NCBI RefSeq assembly: GCF_965638725.1
Contig: NC_134957.1
Coordinates: forward strand, 20,112,101-20,176,100
Source: Aptenodytes patagonicus
Lineage: Eukaryota; Chordata; Aves; Sphenisciformes; Spheniscidae
Length of the DNA stretch: 64,000 nucleotides
Reading direction: 5' to 3'
Position numbers and translations under genes: made by a program. Within the stretch, counting starts at the first letter, position 1. Each line of letters begins with the position of its first letter. Under the pieces are notes generated by a model. The model saw only the letters and a list, made by a program, of their open reading frames with translations, searched no databases and was not told where the DNA came from. Positions 11,655-24,100 of the stretch are shown one piece after another.

Positions 11655-14600
11655 AAGAACTTTTTGAATATATAGTGCTTAAGCAAAGAGAATTTTGGAA
11701 AATATTTTTCCCCTGGGTTTAAAAGGTCTGACTCTGAGCTGATGCTGTCAGAAACTCAAAACACGACTATGTACCGATGGGACTGGAATGCACCGTCTTT
11801 GACCCTCTGGACGACGGTCGTCGTATTAAGCTTCTTCTCTCCATTGTGGCTCATACTTGTCGCCTTTCTGTCTGATTCCTACTGGTGTTTTCTTCCCTAT
11901 CTTGAGGAGTGTCTTCGGCACAGCACAGCACAGCTGCTCCTCTAGCAGGAGGCTGCAGGCACACAGCTCTTGGCTGGCCAAAAAATAGAACGGGAAGCTG
12001 TGAGCCTGTTTCTGCAAGTCTTGGGAGAACTGGCAAAGGATCAAGAATGCTTTCATCTGAACTGCAGAAGAAATGCTATTGGAATTGCTGGTAGCAGTCA
12101 TCAAACTGATTGTTTCACTAGACCCACCCCCCCAAAAAAAAGAGAATTAGGAAGTGCAGCGTGCTCCGAGAGAGGCTAGCAGGCCTGCCAAAATAAAACA
12201 ACAATGCGCTTACGTGGCGTGAGGACCTCTGGGTTCAGGAAGCTTATCTACCTTGGGACTTGTTACAGGCACTATCTCAGGATCACATATGTGTATAGTT
12301 TATAACATATTTAACTTTAAAAGCTTGGCTGCAACCTTTATTTTAAGGTGGCACACAGCCACTCGAATCATGGAAGTATGCAGTACCGCTGAGTGACCCA
12401 CACTGGATTTGATCTTGCAGGCTTTGCTCATGCAGGTAAGTCCCACGAGCCGTAAGAGCTCTGATCCTGTCAGCAAGGACAGCCAGCCAGCACCCTTACG
12501 AAAGATCTCCTCTTTGACAGTGCCAGGTCACTGGCCTCCCTTCGTGTGCCTGTTGCTACCACGCTGTATTACTGTAATCTGACATCCCAAAAATGCTGAT
12601 TTACCAAACAGAGGTCGTAGAAATGTCATTGCAGAAACCACTGGCATTTCAAGGGTCCTACTTATTGTCCTCCATGCACCCATTCTGCTTCAGCCATTTG
12701 GGCACTCTGGGAGGCTGAGAGACGTGGCCGAGTGGCACGTCGTGCTGGGAGAGGCAGCGTGGCTAACAGAAACACCATTTTTCTCCTACCTCAAGAGAGC
12801 TGAAGTGCTTGCAAGTCTCGCTGCTTCTTTAGAGCAAATACAAAGCTGGGGATCCGTGGTGACCAGGCTCTTATTAGCTTACCCTGCAAGAACGATGAGG
12901 TTCACCAGCGCCTTTATTGACTCTGGGGCAAACTGGGCACCCAGGCCTGCGGGCATAAAGTGTCCTGGACTAGAGCTGCTTGGAAAACTGGGGTTTATAC
13001 TGCAGATAGCTGACCTACTGTTTCCTCCTACTCTGCTCCCCCCCCTCCCCCAAGCTCTAAAATGCAAGTTAATGTTCATAAAAGTTTTGGAAAGAATTCA
13101 GACTTTTCTGTATAAATCTTGTCTGTCTGGTGTGAAATTTAGTTTGTTAAAACCCAGTTGTTTTGTCCTGAAACTGATTTAGGAGAGCTCTGAGCAACTG
13201 TGTCCTGGGTGTGGTATTGCTACAGGGGAAGTGGTTTTGGGGAGAGGTGGTGGAGATCTGCGCCTCCACAGAGGTGTTAGAGGGGTAAGCGAGGAAGGGC
13301 CACAGTTACAGAGACATTTGCCTTTCTGCTCAGAAGAATTGTCTGTCTTTCAAGGTGTACAAATAATACACGTCACGGAAAGCTTTTGGTGTATGCTGCA
13401 GTACTGGAAGAGTTAAAAGACCAGCTAAGACGTGTATTACAGCAGGGGACAGAAAACATCCACAAAGGGCAGGTAAAATTATGCTATGCTACTGCAGATC
13501 CCAAATTGCAGAGTGATGGCATGGCAGCCTCCAGTGGGGATTGCGATAGCATACAGATCAGCTCGTATTTGACTGGAGTGTTTCTTTTCGTGCTGTCAGA
13601 AAATCTTCCGAAATGGAAAACCACCAAGTTACTGGAGACAACTGACGTGCTTGTTATTCTAGTTTATTGCAAAAATATTTAAACTTCGACAAACCTGGCT
13701 AACAGATCATTCAGAAGTTTAGAAAAGAAAGAGCTCCTTTGGTATTTTTTTTTCCCCCTAAAAGGACATAAATATATAGCTTGGCGGGGACCGTCAGATG
13801 AGAATGGCCCCCTTTCAACTTCTGCGTGTCCCCTGCTTGCCCCCACCGCTCTCATATCTCGATCAAACGCTGCTCGCTGGTTTCTAACTTTCACTTTTTA
13901 ACTAAAAGCTAAGTTTGGGGGTTTATTCAGATTTTTCATTTAAGGTCTGTTTTTTCCCGCTGCTCCAGGGCCCGTGACGTGCATTCTTGCGTAAGCACAA
14001 CACGTGAAACGGGAGCGATTAAAAAAATACAAAAAAAAGTTTTAAAAGCAGAGCAGTCCTCCCCCAAGGCTTTTATTTTTTTGTTTTAGTCAAATTCCAC
14101 AATCCTCCAAAGAGGGTAAAGAGGAGGAAGATGGTGGGAGGATGGCAAAGGCCAAATCTGCTGCGGCCACCCCATCATTAAGGATTTCGGTGTGAACGGA
14201 GCCACAGCAGCCCCTGCTGTAGTACACGACTGACGACATACCTGTGGGCTGCCACGCTGCCAACCGCAGCAGCCCGGGGCCAGAGGACCTACTGGGGGGA
14301 GAGGAGGGATGTTACAGAGCAAAAAGGAGTCACTGTTTAATTAAGTCTGTTCTTAAATACTGATCCCTTGGCCAAAGAGGAAAAGAAAACCTGTGAAAGC
14401 ACCTGAAAACTGAGTCAGCTTTTGACAGTGTCATGTCTGAAATGTAGCCCAGCAAGAGCCCTTGGTTAGCACTGGCGCCCGGGTCAGCCAGGCACGTTCC
14501 TGGTAGCGTCTTGTTTTTTGCTGTGGGTCTGTTATATTGTTATTTGTATGTATTTCATTAAAAAGTATCACGAGAGCCGATGCAGAGAGAGGCTCTGCAC

Positions 14601-15823
14601 CTAAATGAGCATGGGGCGGCCAGCGGTCCCTTAGGAAACTCTTGTCTCCCGGGGGAACGGGCACTGCCCGGCTCAGGACCTGTAGTGCCTTCTCCAGCAC
14701 CGCTGGGGCTTCTCGTTTAAAATGGAGAGCAGTGCTAAACGAGCAAAATAGTTTTTGCTTAATTGGAAATGTTTCTCTGTGGCCTTGCCAGGTGAAGCTC
14801 GGTTGCAGGACGATGTGGAAAACAAACAAGCTAAAAGGTTTCAGTCCTGTGGTTATTGTCAGGGCGATCAGCTGGATTCCCCCCGCTGTTGGCGCGGCCG
14901 GTGCGTGAGCTGGTGTGCCAGCACGCCGGCACGGGAGGGAGGAGGTCGGAGATGAGATGGATCTCTTTTACTGAAATTGTCTGTGGCCACTGAATACAAA
15001 AATAGCCTGTGTCAAACGCCTGCTTGAAAGACATCCTAAAGAGTCATAAAGAAATCCTTCTGATCTGAACTTCTTTCCTGGGGCGAGCAGGATTTCAGTA
15101 CTTACAGAGAGTTACACGCGTTCCCAAGGTCTTTACTCAGTTCGGGTTTAATATCGCCTCATTCTGCAGTCTTTCAATGATCACGCATTTGAGCAAGGTG
15201 TAGCAGGATCCAAGACTCGTTTGCTTTTTGGACTAGACTGTATTTTCCGTTTATAATTCCTTTATTACAGGAGGCAGCATTAAATTCCTTACTGGCAGAT
15301 AGGAACGCTTTACCTGAGAAATGTCAACAGCCATTTAACTCAAGCCAGGTGTTTTCAGCCAGCTCACTTTTTGCCAACGGTAGCGCCCGCTCTCTTCCGA
15401 GTCACTAATTACATCATAGATGTAGATTTTGGAGTTGCATTCACTTGAAGCGATCCAGTGGTTTAGTAATTCAAAGACCATCAGATGCTGTGATGAGAAT
15501 GAAGCACAGGGCAATGCCTTTCCTTTGTTCCCCTGTTCCGCAAAACTTGCTCAGGTTTAAAAACAAAAAAAAGCCACCAAAATAGCAGACTTTTGCCATG
15601 TCAAAGCCAGAATATTTTTTGTTCAAACGAAAATAAACTTTTGTCTTGTGCAAATGAAGCATTATACTTTTTTTTGTATCTGTAAATCTGTGGGGAAGCA
15701 TTAAACAGTCATCTCTGTCACGAAGGAATTAGTCATTGATAGAGGGAAGGGGCTCGCCTTCCTGATGTTTCATTGTAATGTTTGTTGTATATATTTGCAC
15801 ATTAAACTGTGTATCTTTTTTCT

Positions 15824-15829
15824 AATAAA
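15824..15829 (+). terminator. Distal polyadenylation signal AATAAA for GAB3
   Basis: Canonical AATAAA after a run of T-rich sequence containing TTGTATATATTTGCACATT, with a GT-containing stretch (gtagctgtgatc) just after it. The arrangement looks like a genuine vertebrate 3' end. Confidence 0.5.
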
Positions 15830-15845
15830 TTAATATAAAACGTAG

Positions 15846-17867
15846 CTGTGATCTTTAATTATTTTGATATGCGAAGGTGCTCATGGGGATAACTTCCACA
15901 TTTTTCATTTAATGCTTTTTTCCATTTTTTAAATCTCTTACTAGGCTGTGACTTGTTCATATAAATTATTTGGATGCAAATTCAAACAAATTTGCAAACG
16001 AATTTCATACACCTGTGTATCAGGAAGATTATTTGCAGGTGACTTGAGAAACAAACAACGATGAAGTTGTGACCTGGGCTCATGGCTGCATCCTCCTGGG
16101 GCCTGGGTAAGTTGCAGCCCCCCAGCTCCAGCTCCTGCTCCTGCCCCTGCCGCAGCCGAGGGGGAGGAAGGGGCCGCGCTTACAGACCGATGATGTAGAC
16201 CGCAAGCACAGATTTGTTCAGCATATGCTCTGGGCTTGGATACAAAGAACAGTTGTTATTTAACCTGATCCTTTAATTGCTCTGTGCTGAGGAGCGTAGT
16301 TGCTGTTAATGTAATTTCCACACGCAGCAAGCTGGGGACGTGGGATCCTTTCACCCTGCACGTCTCGGGATTTCGAAGATGAAGCGAGGCGGTCCATGGG
16401 AGCAGAGCTGAGCAAACCTAGCTGCTAACAAGCAAGGTAGTTTGGGAAATAGCTTATTTATTGCTTCAGGCAAGTGTCACTTTTGGATCTGCGTGCTTTG
16501 TAATCCTGGCTGGATACCCAACTGTGGTGAATCGAGGGACTTGTAGCGCTTACAGAGCCATTGATGGAAACTTGGCTGCACGACTCGAGAAGCGCGGACA
16601 CGTGTAATTTAGATAAGCCTACGCCTGGGGGCTCGATACAAGGGAACTGCGTGACATTTTGTGTTCAGTCTTATAGGGAGGGCAGGTCGGATAAATAAAA
16701 GGTCAGATAAGGTCTGACTGCCGGTTCACAGGCTGCTTCCATGTCCTCTCTCCAGCGGAGATGGGAACGGCCCTTTCGGCGGGGAGCGCTCCCCAGGAAA
16801 GTGACCTCCCTCTCCCGCACCAGCTCCCAGACGCTCGGAGGGAAGCAAGCCGTGCTGAAGCCACCGCCGCCCCTGCCCCAATGGCCCGGCATGTCCCCTC
16901 CGTGAGGTACTTCCCAGAGCAGCAGAGGTGGTTGTCACGCAGGGTCCCGGCACCCAGAGCATCCCCACAGGCAGGGACAGCCGGGCCCGTGGGAGGGGAG
17001 CCAGTGCCCTCTGAGCTTGCGATCAAGAAATTGGGCTCTGCGAGTAGACGGTGCTGAAACGAAGCAGTATGAGGCTGCACAAAATTCAGGAAGCTCTCAG
17101 ACTTCTCGCGCCTCTGTGCAAAGTACTTTGGTGATTAGATAATAATAATAATAATAAGGGGGAAAAACTGATAGCAATAAGTATGACTGCGTAAGCACTT
17201 GGTAGATGTTAGCCCCTCTAATCACATCCGCAGTTTCAAACCACGTAAAACACTTCCCTGAAGCAAAAAGCTGCAGAGCAGCCAGCCAGTTACCAAACCC
17301 AGGTCATCTTCACGGGGCATGAAACACAAACCCCTCCAAAAAAAGCAGTAATTCCCTACCGCCCCAGTGCTTTTTGCCTTTTTAACTCTTTTGGTTAAGA
17401 GTGCAATTGCTTTGGTCTTTTTTAGTCTGAGATGCTCGATGGAGCACTACCTTAAAAATGGGCATTCCTGTATAACCGTGTCCACGCTGGGGACTGTATC
17501 AGTGCAAGGATACAGGTCTTGGGCCACAGTGGTGATACCCCATTTCTGTCCAGTAGATCTCCAAGAGCTTTGGCGAAGGGACCTGTACTTTATTTCTGAT
17601 TTTTCATGTGCGCTTTGAGGGACAGTGACTCCCCCAGGGCCGGTGGCAGCAGCAGAGGTGGCACCTGGGTCTGCGGAGTCTTAGTCCTGCCCTTTCGCCA
17701 GCGACTAATGCAGGCTGTGCGCTGTGTTTTTACGGGTCTTAAGATCTGCATCTCCCCATCAAACAGCATCTAAAAATCCTCTTCCAGTTGTTCAGGGCAG
17801 AGAGTGCAGAGGGACTTTGCTCTGCCGGTTATACTTATTTATAGGAGCGCACTGGGTGTCAGCAGCA
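15846..17867. other. Intergenic, 3' of GAB3
   Basis: No gene was recognised. It contains a GC-rich Ala/Pro-coding-looking patch near 16750-17000 with overlapping short ORFs on both strands (composition effect) and an (ATA)n microsatellite at 17139-17157. Confidence 0.6.
17139..17157. repeat. (ATA)n microsatellite
   Basis: About six tandem ATA/AAT units in intergenic DNA. Confidence 0.85.
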
Positions 17868-18150
17868 CCACGTAGAACCAGTTTGGGTTGGAAGGGACCT
17901 CTAAAGGTCATGTAGTCCCACCCCCCTGCCGTGGGCAGGGACATCTTCAACTAGATCAGGTTGCTCAGAGCCCCGTCCAACCTGACCTTGAATGCCCTCC
18001 CTGGGCAACCTGTTCCAGTGCTTCACCACCCTCAGTGTAAAAAATTTCTTCCTTATATCTAGTCTAAATCTGTCCCCCTTTAGTTTAAAGCCATTCCCCC
18101 TTGTCCTGTCGCAACAGGCCCTGCTAAAAAGTTTGCCGCCACGTCCAGCA
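17868..18150 (-). mobile_element. CR1 LINE 3' fragment
   Basis: Read on the minus strand, the segment translates to the C-terminal region of the CR1 reverse-transcriptase ORF ([20 protein letters not shown]) followed by the typical CR1 3' end. The plus strand starts with ggttggaagggacct and includes gtccaacctgaccttgaa, hallmarks of a reversed avian CR1 3' end. It is a 5'-truncated dead copy. The terminal ATTCTATG repeat is missing or degraded. Confidence 0.9.
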
Positions 18151-21100
18151 CTTAAACACAAAGGATGCGTCTGGCGGAGGCTCAGCCCCTTCCCACCTGG
18201 GGAACTGATCCCAGGCCCTGTTGTAATGCAGGAGTGAGCAGGGAGCGACCCAACCTTTCATTCATTGTGCTGTTTTGTTCTGCTTTGATATTTGATTTTC
18301 CTTTCACATCCGATTTTAGCATAAGCCCATTGTTATACAGCCCCAACATGCCCTGCTCTGACAGCTCGGGGATCTCAGCATTGGCAAATTCGTCACTGTG
18401 TAAGAGCCTGAAAAGCCCTTGCTCTGCTGGTGGGCTCTCATCGAGGGCTTTAAAGCTTAACACAGTTTGGGGGTGTTTTCCTTGCGTGTGTTTGTGGTGG
18501 TTGTTGTTGCAGTTTGGTTTGCTTCTTCATTCAAAAACGTTGAGTGCTTTGTCTGGCAGCTCAGCTACTTGGAAGTGCCTCCGACTATGCTGCTATCTAG
18601 AGATGCTTGGTTTTGCTACTGCTGCTGTTATTTCTTAGCTTCATTCCCCACATGAACAGCACAGAGCAATGGGGAAGACCTACTCTGTATTTTTCCCCAC
18701 AAGGAAAAAAACCCACAGATCCCTCACATGAAAGCAGCAGTTCCGCTGCCCACCCCAGGAAGACGCCGCTCTGCAAGCACCTCGGCCTTCTCTGGGAAGG
18801 CGCAGGGCGTTTTGTAGAGTTACGGGGCGATGGAAAAGGTGAAACATCAGATGAAGGCAGCGCCAGCGGGGGTCTGCCAGCACCGGAGGAGATGCTAGAA
18901 GGCAAACATAGCTTTTGCCTTTAGGTTTCCAGATCAAAGTTCAGGACAGCTTTCAGTGCGACCTTTTGTACAGCCTGAGAGAGACAATTCCTCTACAGAG
19001 AGAAATGGAAGATTGAGCAATAAAGGGATTCATAAAATCTCTGAGGTCTCGGTAACTCTTTGGTCTCCCAGTTTTGTATTAACGTAGCTTTTGGGAAGCA
19101 GCCAGGCTTGCCAGGCAAAGGGAGCCAAGGTTTCAAACTGGAGTCCAGGTGGGGTTTGGGTGCCTCCACCACTGGGGCATCCAGCTGAGATCCCCTTCAA
19201 CAGCCGGGGTTTCAGAGACGCTGAGCTGTTCCCCTTCAAAACCAAAGTGCCTTAGGATGTGCCCGACCAGGGGCTACGTTATCCCGCCGCGGCTGCGCCC
19301 TGGTGCCGGCAGCCCCAGGAGGGCTGCAGGGGTGGCCCGGCCCTCTCCTGCCTTCTTCTGCTGCTGCTTCTCCTCCTGCCGAGCAGCCTGACATCCCGCC
19401 AAACCCCACAGGGCTGCGCCCAGGCCCCTTGCGGCCCCAAAAATCCAGACTGGCAGAGGCTGAGAGATTTGCCCTTGGCCACGGGAGCAGGCAGCCCTCC
19501 GTCATTCACCCCTTAGGATATGTTCTTTCAGACTATGAACTATTTGTTTCAAAGCACTGAGCAAGCCCGACGAACTGATGCTGGCAAATGAAGCTCCCCA
19601 AAAAGGGTAAGGGCTTCGCAGCAGAAAACGTATCTGGCCTTTGGTGTATATTTTATCCACAAAGATGAGGCGGTCAGCAGGGTAGTAGGCAGGCTTTTCA
19701 CAGTTCAAAAATAAGAGATGTTATTTTTAAAGTTTTTTTAAAATAAAAAATGGAAGATTCATCATTTCTTTGGTTTGACTTCCTCCGCAGTTAGTCAGAA
19801 ATCATCAGGAAATGTGACTGAAGGAAATCCGTCCTGTTCTGCCTGGTCAGCACAAGGAATGTGCACACGCAGAGGAGGACGGCGAGGGAGGGCTCTGGCT
19901 CTTCCCAGGCAGAGCTGAGTGATGCAGCGGAGACAGCTCAAGAGCAAACTTGCATGACATGTAAAGTAAAAATGACAGGGAGGCAAAACAAAGATGGATT
20001 TCCACAATCAGCGCATCCAGAATCTGACTTTGGCACAAAACGAGAATTTGGAATCACTCCAGAAATGTCAGTAAATTTTTTTCCATGTTTATACATAGCA
20101 CAAAAGCACCTTTTACCATCCATACACTTCTTCAGACTTCGCTTTTCTCTAAACAGCTCTGACTGTTAAATGATACACAAGGCTCACCAAATAGTTTTAT
20201 TTCTCTTGCAGGCCTGCCCATTCCCCTGTGCTCCTCTCGCCGGTGACCACACCGTTACTCCCTCCACAACCTGCCGCTGGGCTGGCTCAAAAAGCGCTTG
20301 ACTGTTGTTATTTACCTCCAGCCTCTCTGAATCAAGTTGGGAGGAAGGGATGTTTTGGCGCTGTTCCATCAGGTATGGTAGCCTATACGCTTGTGGCTGC
20401 AGAAATGGAGACATCTAAGCGAAAGCACCATTTTTTTCCATTGGCAGCGTAATGTGAACCTTCCTAATGAGCTCTTGCTAACTCTGCTGACCGCAGCTGT
20501 TCATTCAAAAAGTGGAGGGAGGAGCGTGTAGAGTGGCTGGTCTATATTGGGAGGAGCTGTGAAACCGAGATCTGCAGGAGTTTGGAGCGGAGAGAAGAGC
20601 AGCTGTATCCATGAGGTTTGTTTCAATCCTCTAGATGAGACACTGCACAGAAAAGGTTATGCAGGTGAACAACCCCAAAACTCAGTTTTACAGGCTAGTA
20701 CAAAGTCTATATCTTTTCTAGAAACAGATGTTCTTATTCAGAACAGTATACCTGTATTGCGTTATTCTATGGCAGTGAGTAAAACGTGCCAGGTAAGGCA
20801 GCGAAGCATCGTTCATCAGCTCTTTGCATCACTCTTCAGCTCTCTGACTCGTGCTTCTCCGGAGGAGGCGGACGCAGCCAGGCTCACCCTCAGGGCCTCT
20901 TCAGCGTCCCAGAGAGCAAGAGCCCGACCCGTGCTGGCAGGTCCCCAAGCCGCTGCAAGACAGATAAGGAAAATAACCTTTACAGGCAGAAAAGCAGGTG
21001 TGTCCCAGCCCTGCAGATACCGTATCCAAAGAGCCTACAAGCAGAGAGAGGAAACGGCTCTGAATCACATCTCGTGTTTATCAGGGTTATTTTTCCTACG

Positions 21101-24100
21101 GGTGCCTTTGATCCCGCTTCCTGGGGAAGCGGCAGGTTCAAGGAGCTCCGTGGCATAAGGAAACTCCCGAGGTCCTTCTGCCGGGGAAAGGCTCGGCAGG
21201 TCTGGCCGTGTGGCGCCACGGAGCCCGTGCCTGGCCGTGGGGACGGCTCTGTGGGCCCGCCGGCTCTCGGTACAGGGGCATTGGCTTTGTTTGACAAATA
21301 TGTAAGCTGTCACTTCAGCTTGAAAGTCCTGTGCAAGCTCCTTTTGCTGCGTGGATCAAGAGGAAAACACACCCAGCTGCTTGCGCCTCCTCCCTTCCTA
21401 AGCACCCAGGGAAGAGTCTCTGCCTTGTACCTGGGGGAGGGAAACCTGCAGCCTCAGGAGGAGGCAGAAAAAAATCACGTTCAGCTGGAAGTCTTGCCTA
21501 CAAATACTGTATCTTAGCAGCAGTTGGGGTCTGCTTTCTCAGTATCCCCCGTGCAATTATGAATGGTCAGAAAAGACTTAAAAATAGGATTTCCCTGATA
21601 ACACTGACGCTTGCACCGCAGCCAAGCGGAGTCCTCTGCCTGGAAAACGTTGACGCAAAGGCTTCTCAGTGCTGCAGATCAGCGGTCAGCATGAGATGGG
21701 ATGAGTAACTCCGACCCAGGGTTAAGCAACCTGTCCGTCAAACCGCTATCTGGCCACTTCCCGGGGCGGTGCTCGCTTCCCCTCCGCACCAGCCGTCGCA
21801 GTACAAAGGGCCAAGGTCAGGGCAGGCGGGGGGAAACCCAGCGAGAAAAGCTACTAGGCACAGGGTGAGACGGCGCTGGGCAAAAGCAAGCCCTACCCTG
21901 CTGTGCCCAACACCTAGCTGCTGCTCCCACAGGGAAATTACAGCCCAGGAGCCTCCAGCACGTTCAAGCACACTTTTGTAGGAGGTTGGCAGAAGCTTTA
22001 GGATGTGCACAAGATGTCCAAAGACATCTGTAGCTGAGCGGGTGGGAGCTCAGGGGAATACAACTTCCACGTCCCAAAACATTACCTTTTATTTTGGCTT
22101 GAAAAGCACGCAGATAGCTGTCCTTCAAAAGGCCTAGCGCCTCTCCTTATCTGCTGTTCGCACTGTGCGTGGCCCCGCGGCTGTCACCCCAAACAGGAAG
22201 GGGGAAAAAAGGGAAACTACTCTGGTGAAAGAAGGCGCTCGGTGCCAGTGAACAGCCCCCATAAAGATTTCCAGTTGTCACGGGATCTACTTTGTGCCAT
22301 GATTGCTTTTTTTTTTAATAACCAGCCTCAGGAACTATCACGAGGCAAAGCCAGAGGGGAGAGCCAGTGCCAAGATCTGGGGCCACAGGTAACTTCGAAA
22401 CGAATCTCTGCTGCTGTCAAGGCGGAGAAGAGGAACCGCCACCGCTGCCTCCTTAAAGGCTGATCTTCCATCTCGACTTGTGAAACCTTTCAGGGGGAAG
22501 TGGTCAATCTCTAGCTGTTGTTTGGAGTCATCTTCATGGAAGTCTCCAAATAGATGTTATGCCTCAGTGCTGAAGAGGGCATTTTTTAGAAAAGTAAACA
22601 AAATGCTGTTGCCACAGACCACATTTTGTCTAGGATGGTACTGAAAGTGGACGAAGTTCAGCTGTATTCCTCTCGGTCTCCTGCTCACTTTCGCGTGTGC
22701 CCGCGGCAGAGGGAAACGAGCCCAGCAGTAACTCGTGCAGCCTAGTGCAAAGCAGAGGGGAAATCCAGGACTTAGACCCTCAAGTAAAAGCAATTCACCT
22801 GGATTTCTTTTCACAAAAGGGCATTTTTCATCAACTCATTGGTAATGAAATCAGTCCAAGTGCTGTTTTGGCTGATGCTAAATTGACTGAAGAAGTCGCT
22901 GCCGGTGGTTGCCAGTTCCCAGCCCCTGCAGTGACCACTGCTGAGGTCCACGAGGTCCGGTCCGCTTCTGCCAACACCAAACAACCCAGCTCTTGGATTT
23001 ACCAAAGTAATCCAGGATTTCTGTTGTGGATTGTTCTTCTGTAACACCGAGTTAGACACACAGGAGAGAGCTCGAGGATGGCCGGCAAGTAGGGCTCGCC
23101 TCCTCCTCCCCGGGACGCTGCCCCGTGCCTCGTGCTGCCAGATGCCTTCCCCACGTGCTTGTTCTTCACTTCACAACCCATCTGAAAAAGACTCCCAACC
23201 CCGAGGGGCTGCCAATGCAATAGTATGTACTGGAATTAAAAAACACACACACCTATATCTGTATAAAAACTATTTATATCTATATAGAGTGTATATATAC
23301 ATAGCTTGAGGACATATATATGTATATGTATATATTCTTGAGAAGCACAAGACATCTGTCTCTCGCGCTGGGACTCAGAGGTGTGTGAGGGCCGGCCTGG
23401 AGCCGCGCCGTTCCCACGGGGAGACCAGAGTTTCTATTTTGGTTTCCGCCTCGCTGCCCGGAGCCTGTTCTGCTGTGCCTGTGGGCACCAAAACCTGGGA
23501 GACTGTGCGCGGGCCAGCAGCTCTCGGTGCCGACAGAACGGGCAGGCTGGGGAAAGGGAGAGGAAAATGCATGTTTTCCCTGTCACCTCCTCCAGTGCGG
23601 GGCTGCCCTGTGGCAGTTGTGACCGCCACCGGCAGCGTGTGCTGTGACGGGGATGCTGCAAAACACACCCGGCCGCGGCGACTTCTGTTTTCAGCCGCAC
23701 AGGGGGCAACAGAAAACAACTTTCTATTTTGATATTTTTATTTTATTGCTATTGCAAACGTGCTCTCTCACGCTCTCGATATCTTGCAGGTCTGAGCCCA
23801 CGTTGTGTCTCCTGGCATTGGGGTTTAATGGTCCGGTAAGACAAAGCTGGCAGCGCAGCCTCCTGCTTCCAGCCGCATGACTACAGCCCTGCTGAAATCC
23901 CCGGCACGACAGGTGGGTCACCAAGGGCAGAATTGTCCCCACTCTCTGCATACCCCTTATGTAGACCCGTATCACTGTCTTCTTTGGAAGATTAAGGTGA
24001 GCTATGGGTTACAGAAGTCGGCAGTTGTGCTACCTGTAATGATTTTGCTTCTGTTCCCTAATCAGGTCAGTAGGTGACAGCGGCCAGACTTCACTCATAC

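Larger units (their letters stand above)
11170..15845 (+). other. GAB3: GAB3 3' untranslated region (probable extent)
   Basis: No coding exon follows the GAB3 stop. The stretch is AT-rich and unique-looking, with stop codons in all frames. It ends at an AATAAA (15824) preceded by T-rich sequence and followed by GT-containing sequence. A short form could end near the AATAAA at 11649. The extent is inferred from these signals, not from transcripts. Confidence 0.5.

Noticed and set aside
17901..18161. 86-codon minus-strand frame as a gene
   Set aside because: It is the C-terminal part of a CR1 reverse-transcriptase ORF in a truncated LINE.
20547..21517. Overlapping open frames of 203 and 243 codons
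   Set aside because: They overlap in different frames, show no family resemblance, splice-site logic or promoter, and lie in GC-rich DNA where stops are rare.
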